Part shown: one piece after another, positions 58,750-64,000 of the stretch | How positions within the stretch are numbered: the stretch's first letter is position 1 | Layout of the letters: each line of letters begins with the position of its first letter | Assembly: GCA_033065855.1 (NCBI GenBank) | Contig: JAVXUO010003050.1 | Location: 124,001 to 188,000, forward strand | Direction of reading: 5' to 3' | DNA length: 64,000 bases | Origin: Escallonia rubra | Taxonomy: Eukaryota; Streptophyta; Magnoliopsida; Escalloniales; Escalloniaceae | Translations under genes and position numbers: made by a program | Notes under the pieces: generated by a model | Told to the model about the DNA's origin: nothing | The model's input: only the letters and a program-made list of their open reading frames with translations | Database searches by the model: none

Positions 58750-59540
58750 ATGCATCAACAACACGAGACTACCAGCCAAAGCCTTAACCCAGCCATCCGA
58801 GAGGAGCATCACCTCGAGGACCAAGAGGAGAGCAGCCACAACCAACTCCAGGCTCCCCCCAGGATGAATGCACCCAATATAGCCGTGTTCGTCAATGCCA
58901 TAATCCAACACCTCACTCCTACCATCATCGAACTCCAAGACTCCCAATCATCTCTCATGGTCGCGACATTAGAAATGTAAAAATCAATCCAAGTCTTGAC
59001 TTCGCAATCGCTGAATTCTCATGGCCTCAGAGCTCCCCACCCTGTGCCCGTTGCTCAGCCCGTGTCATCCCAAGCTCTGGGGTTGGTCCCTCCTGCTCAG
59101 ATCTAGCCTTCAGGGATTGGGCTAGTTCTGGACACTGCTCAGGTCCCAGTGTCGCGACCACCGCCGCCTTGGTCCTCTGGGCCCTCGACAGTAGGACTCG
59201 TGGCACCTCAGCCCGGGGTGCCACGTCTTACCCTTGCTCGAAGTACTTCGGAGACTCATGACTCAATTGAGATGGAGCCTAACCCTAACATAACCGACCA
59301 AAACTTAAACACAAGTCGTTCCCCCGCCTTACTCCAGTTGACCCTTCCTGAGGGTCGGCCTCCTACAACTGGCACTACCCTTGACCCCTCTCTACCATTG
59401 TCATCCCCTTAATGCCTCAGGTCGCACCATCTGGGGGCTCCGATACTAGGATTATCACTACGGGGCACAAACCCTCGAATGCTTTGTATGTCACTAAGCA
59501 TGACCTTGACGCCATCCTTCATAAAAACCCACTTCTTACA
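58750..59540 (+). pseudogene. gag: Gag pseudogene of second TR-GAG copy
   Basis: The sequence is alignable with the gag N-terminal half of the first copy (for example KSIQVLTSQS, SGPSTV, STSETH, IEMEPNPNI and ITTGHKPS). Stops occur near 58978, 59104 and 59410, with a frame change at about 59412. It ends before the capsid core, next to a C tract at about 59561-59576. Confidence 0.75.
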
Positions 59541-60249
59541 ACACCCCACAAACCAAGGCCGACCCCCCCCCCCCCCACCCTCTTCTCATACCTTTCCCAT
59601 TAACTCCCCTCCTCCCATCACTTTCTCCCTTTACTCACCAAAAATCAACACTTAACTTTTTTCTTTCTTTCTTTCTCTCCTCACTTCCCAAGTACACCTC
59701 CTCACACATCCCTTGGCACCTACCCCTCCCCTTATTACATTACTTCATAAAATATCACATGCCTTATACTCTCACCTCCTCTCTTTCTCTCCACAACACT
59801 TAACATTTTTTTTTCTCTTTCTATCCAACCAAAAATCAACATACCAATTTTACTACAACTAAAAATTTCATGTGCTTTAGGATGGCACTTCTTCGCCCCC
59901 TTACCCATTTCGTCACTCTTCCACACTTTGAAATTTTTTTGTAACTTTGACAAAATTTACATCCCAAGGCTTCAGTAGGTGGTGCACGAGGCGGCTCGAG
60001 CTACCTATTTCTCGCCCTAAACGTTCCGTGACGACTACACCCCTGCGCCCATCGTCGTCTTACCATGTCAACGCCGACACATTTCAAGGTTTTAGTAGGT
60101 GGTGCACGAGGTGGCTTGAGCCACCTACTCTTCATCCTCATCATGCAGTGACGACGTCAACGACTCTCTGACCAAAAAACATCAAAAGTCCTTCTAAGTG
60201 TTCATGCGTGCAGTGCCAGCTCGGGTTGCCCCCTTCGCGCACACCACAC

Positions 60250-60261
60250 GCAGGGGGCTTA
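60250..60261 (+). other. Polypurine tract of second TR-GAG copy
   Basis: GCAGGGGGCTTA immediately before the LTR start TGTCCCC, identical to the tract of the complete copy. Confidence 0.7.
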
Positions 60262-63200
60262 TGTCCCCAACATATCTTGGCCGTACCCATGGACTCACTG
60301 GGGGTCCCATTTTGCACGACACGTCCGCACAAACAACAGTCAATATTCAACACTCCCAAACGGTCAAGCGACCATGCTCAAGTCATGTGCATTTTCCCTT
60401 TGTGAAACAATTTGGCGTGCCTTCCCCTTTGGGGCGGTCGGCCACCTTAGGGGGGGGGGGGGGAGGTCGGCCACCTTCCCCTTCAAGGGGTCGACCCCAT
60501 TCTTTCACTTTTCTTAAAGGGACCATGCATCTTCCGCGACCACTGTCGCCCCGAGCGCCGTCTCCGCGACCCCCGTCGCCCACACGCCGTCTCCATGGCG
60601 CCCGTCGTCCGTGACCACTCGCCGACTCAACTGCGCCCGTTGCCCGCGACCGCGACCGCGCGCCGATTCCACGGCGTACGTCGCTCGCGTTCGTGCCCGG
60701 TCTCTAACATTCTGTCGCGCCCATGCATTGCGCCACTGATACAGCCGTGCCCTTTGGCTCTCTATCACGTTACAGTTGCCCAGGCGCCGTCTCCGCAATG
60801 CTCGTTTAGCTTGTTGCCCGGGCGCCGTCTCCGCGACCCCAGTCGATGGAGGCCGCGCGCTGCACTTACTCATTTCGCCGTGCCGCTGATACAGCAGCGC
60901 CCCTAGGCTTTCTGTCACATTATCGTTGTCCCGGAACCATATACACTCTGCCCCACCCATGCGCTGCGCTACTGATACAGTCGCGCCCTTTGGTTCTTTA
61001 TCACACTACCACGCTCCTTGCGCTGGTCCATCCTATCACCATACCATGCGTACCTTGCCTTGGTCATGAAACATGCTTCGACCCACTCTCCAGAGTGTGC
61101 ATCATCCCTCAGGGATAGGGGACTCCTCCGGGACACTATCTCTGCCAGAGAGCTTTTCAACTCCCTTCCGCTAGGTAGATGGCTCCTCTGGGATGCTACC
61201 TTGACGCGCTCCGAGTGCTCCAGCACAAGGACTTACCCGCGGGGATAAGCAACTCCTCTGGGACACTATTTTTGCCAGGGAGTTCTAAGTGCTTCGATAC
61301 GAAGACACCCCTTTTGTCAGGTAGAGACTGCTCCTCCGGGATGCTACCTCGGCCCGCGAAATAGACAATTCCTCCTGGACACTATCTCTGCCAGGGTATC
61401 TACGTGGCTGGCCTACGTGCTCTGGCACTGGGGGCTTCATCAGCACCCCTAGGGACTGTAACGCCCCGTAAATTATTTATTTCCGGAGCGTTCACAATCC
61501 AATAATCGAAATTCAGAGTAAACCTTAAAATTATCAAAAGTCTCCCAAACGAAATCAGAAAACCTTAAAATATCATAAATCTCACAAATGGTCATTCAAA
61601 GCATGTACTAATAAATCCCCAAAATACATCAATATCTGACATATTGGTCCAAAGCTTTTATACAATCCAAAATTTCTCCAACACGGAGTTTCAAAATAAA
61701 ACCTAAGTAATACCAATTTGTCTTAGTTGTTACACTTAATTGTCAATACTAACTCTGAAATAAGGCAGCTAACTCTTGGTCACACAGCTAGCCCTTCAAA
61801 TCCAAAAAAATCCCACCTACTGATCACTTGAAAGGAAAAACGTTAAGGGAATGAGCCAAATACCCAGTAAGGTCGCTCAAAGGACCAATCACATGGAAGA
61901 AAAAATATCTGAGAAACAAAATTTTGAAAAGACAAAAGTTTCAACGGTACGGACATTAAACCAAATTTCGAATGTCAAAATACATCTGAAAGACAAGATT
62001 TTAAAGGCACACCAGTTTCGACTGAACATAGGTTAGGCCAAATATCAAATTCCACAATATATCTGAGTATAGAGACAGACACTAGAGAGCCATTCAGAAA
62101 ATGGTCAAATACCAAAATATCAAATGCCAAAATATATCTGAGTACGGAGATAGAAACTAGAGAGCCATTTAGAAAGTGGTCACATATGTCATACTGACAC
62201 ATGAGGCCGGTTCAGAAAGTAAGATCGCAATCTCTAGCTCAATTCTCGCTGAGTTAGCCCACGTTCCAATCCACGTGAGTAAGTCAGAAATAAGTCACAT
62301 ACACTGTGACATGGCTCATAAAGTTACCAAAACAAAAATCGAAAGATAATCGTTATCAATATCGGACATGTCAAACAAGATACAAAGTTCACGAAATAAT
62401 AAAAATCATTAATCACTGAAATGAACAATATCAATATGGCAAATTCCGAGGTCAAACAAATTCGACAGAATTTGATTCCCACAAGTCATAACATTGAGAA
62501 CAAGTTATTCATAACAAAGTTCAAAGCAAAGGGAGAAGAAGAATCACTTAATTCAAAGAAGTTCAGATTTCAAAAAGAACTAAGGACTTACATGAACGAT
62601 TGGCCCATCGCTGAATCAAATTTCAAAGGTGAACCCTTACCTTAATCAAGCCTTTGAGAAATACCAATCTTCGAGCATCACCTTGGAACTCAAGAGCTTC
62701 CCAAGCTTTCTCTCCTCTCTTTCACCACCGCAAAGGAAAAAGGAAACCAAGAACCAAAAAGGGTGGGAAAAGATATAGGACCACTATTTATACGGGAAAA
62801 AAAATCAAGTTTTCATTTGATAGAAAATATAGTTTCCATTCGACCGAAACCAACAAAGGTGAAAATGGTTTAAATTTGTTTTTTTTTAATTCAACCGAAA
62901 ATGTGTTTTCATTCGAATTAAAACTTTTAATTCGAATGAATTTTTTCTGATTCAAATCAAAACTTCAGATTTTTTTTTTCAATTCGACCGAAAACATGTT
63001 TTCATTTGAATTAAAACTTTTAATTCGAATGAAAACTTCAGTATCGCTTTTCACGATTTTAAACACTTTTCATTCGAAGCAAAAATCTTTTCATTCGAAG
63101 CAAACCCATTTTCATTCAAACAAAACTATTTTCATTCGACCGAATTTTTCAGTCACTCCAAAACACCATTTTCCTTCTCATTTTGATTCGAATGAAACCA

Positions 63201-64000
63201 TTATTCATTCGACCGAAAATTTCAAAAACGTTAAGAACCATTTTCTCAATATTATCAAAAAGACCACAAACTTATTTACTTAAAAAAATAATTTCTCACA
63301 AGAAAAAAGAAATTTTCGGGGTATTACAGGGACTATGACCCCCGGGTCACTCTGAGACGGGAGCAGGTCTCCGAAGGGCATCGCACCTAGTCCGCCTGGC
63401 AGTTGGGCGTCAGGTCTTCCTCACCGTTGCCAGGCCTGTGGGACTCTACGAGTGCTTGGATTGGTGGCTAGATCAAGGGGTCTTCTCTAGCCACACTGAG
63501 GTTGTGGGAGCCAGTCTTTCTAGAAAGATAGAGTGGCACTGTGAGGAGCAAGCCATGTGAATATGCGATTCGACAGTCCAACGGAGAACCGGTATTTTTG
63601 GACTCCCTGGTGACGTGTCACTCCTAGGGGATGACACGTGTCACTCCCCAGGGGGATGACACGTGTCCGTTGATGACACTGGCACACTTTTCTCTATAAA
63701 TAGTGGACTTTGGATTTCATTTTCAAGAGGATTACTTCATTTGACAATTTCACTTTCTCACTCTAGAATCCAAGTCTTCTGGAATTCTAGAAAGAGAAAC
63801 ATACATGACCTTAACTTTGGACCTAAGCATCGGATTGTGACAGTCGTCATATATTTGCCCTCATCGCCCTTGCAGCATTGCCACCCTTAGGCTCTGTCTG
63901 GGAAGCCCTTGGTCTCTGCCCTTGCTCCACCCTTGCTGTGTCCCACATCAGTACATTTGGCATCTGACTCAGATTGCATTCCTTGTGGCACCTCCACCTC
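60262..64000 (+). repeat. 3' LTR of second TR-GAG copy, split by a solo LTR
   Basis: The LTR runs 60262-61456 and resumes at 63334 after the insertion and the repeated TSD. It includes CTATAAATAG at 63694-63703. It runs off the window about 30 bp before its expected CATCA end. Array units at 61095-61420 match those in the 5' LTR. Confidence 0.8.
61457..63328. mobile_element. Solo LTR with GGGAC TSD nested in TR-GAG LTR
   Basis: It begins TGTAACGCCCCG and ends CGGGGTATTACA, an inverted pair of 12-bp ends with two mismatches. The 5-bp TSD GGGAC is perfect (61452-61456 and 63329-63333). The length is 1872 bp with no coding region. A 76-bp direct repeat is at about 62041-62190. The right third is studded with TTCATTCGA-type motifs, including a perfect 33-bp palindrome near 62907. 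Confidence 0.75.

Larger units (their letters stand above)
57541..64000 (+). mobile_element. Second TR-GAG copy, opposite orientation, continues past window
   Basis: Plus-strand order: truncated 5' LTR (57541-58684), damaged PBS (TTTTGG then TGCTGGGGAGG), gag pseudogene (58750-59540), short interior (59541-60249), PPT GCAGGGGGCTTA, and 3' LTR from 60262 to the window end. The 3' LTR is interrupted by a solo LTR (61457-63328). The interior is only about 1.6 kb against 5.6 kb in the complete copy. The last LTR bases lie just beyond 64000. Confidence 0.8.

Noticed and set aside
1-64000. CRISPR arrays or bacterial operons
   Set aside because: Spliced genes, MITEs and LTR retrotransposons show plant nuclear DNA; the regular repeats are minisatellites without unique spacers.

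Overview
This window is nuclear DNA from a flowering plant. The evidence is a spliced auxin response factor gene with a miR167 target site, an intronless PLS-class pentatricopeptide repeat (PPR) gene, the 5' end of a plant tafazzin gene, and a dense layer of plant-type LTR retrotransposons, solo LTRs and MITEs. I cannot name the species. All boundaries, splice sites and target-site duplications (TSDs) below were read by eye from the sequence.

Layout. 1-4097: the first two coding exons of a tafazzin-type acyltransferase on the minus strand; the rest of the gene is not visible and probably lies to the left. 4098-13982: one complete insertion on the minus strand, flanked by a 5-bp TSD. It has two 2.15-kb LTRs, a primer binding site (PBS), a polypurine tract (PPT) and only a gag gene, so it looks like a TR-GAG type non-autonomous retrotransposon. 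It sits about 500 bp upstream of the tafazzin start codon. 13988-16056: intergenic, with a Tourist-like MITE. 16057-27434: a complete ARF8-type gene on the minus strand, with 14 coding exons that I could join in frame to 840 codons. Its large introns hold a TIR element, a tandem duplication and microsatellites. 27435-32020: ARF8 leader and promoter with GA-rich tracts and upstream ORFs, then intergenic DNA with a (TA)n-rich TIR element. 32021-33511: PPR gene on the plus strand, whose last domain appears cut off by a 1-nt frameshift. 35623-35676: near-perfect hairpin. 38042-38635: intronless gene on the minus strand for a small signal-peptide and single-pass membrane protein. 38741-46350: nested repeats, consisting of a solo LTR with TSD and a decayed Copia element that has lost the reverse transcriptase core, both between faint outer inverted repeats. 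46351-53450: repeat-poor to MITE-like intergenic DNA. 53463-54285: unidentified coding sequence on the minus strand with a frame break. 54707-64000: a decayed LTR of the same TR-GAG family, a fragment of another LTR element, and a second TR-GAG copy in the opposite orientation. The 3' LTR of this second copy is split by a 1.87-kb solo LTR with its own TSD.

The host genes are functionally unrelated: auxin transcription control, organelle RNA processing, mitochondrial phospholipid acyl transfer, and an unknown membrane protein. The most unusual structure is the TR-GAG family. It carries only gag, its LTRs hold a ~170-bp minisatellite, its gag is interrupted by a foreign segment flanked by duplicated gag sequence, and at least three copies are present here in different states of decay.
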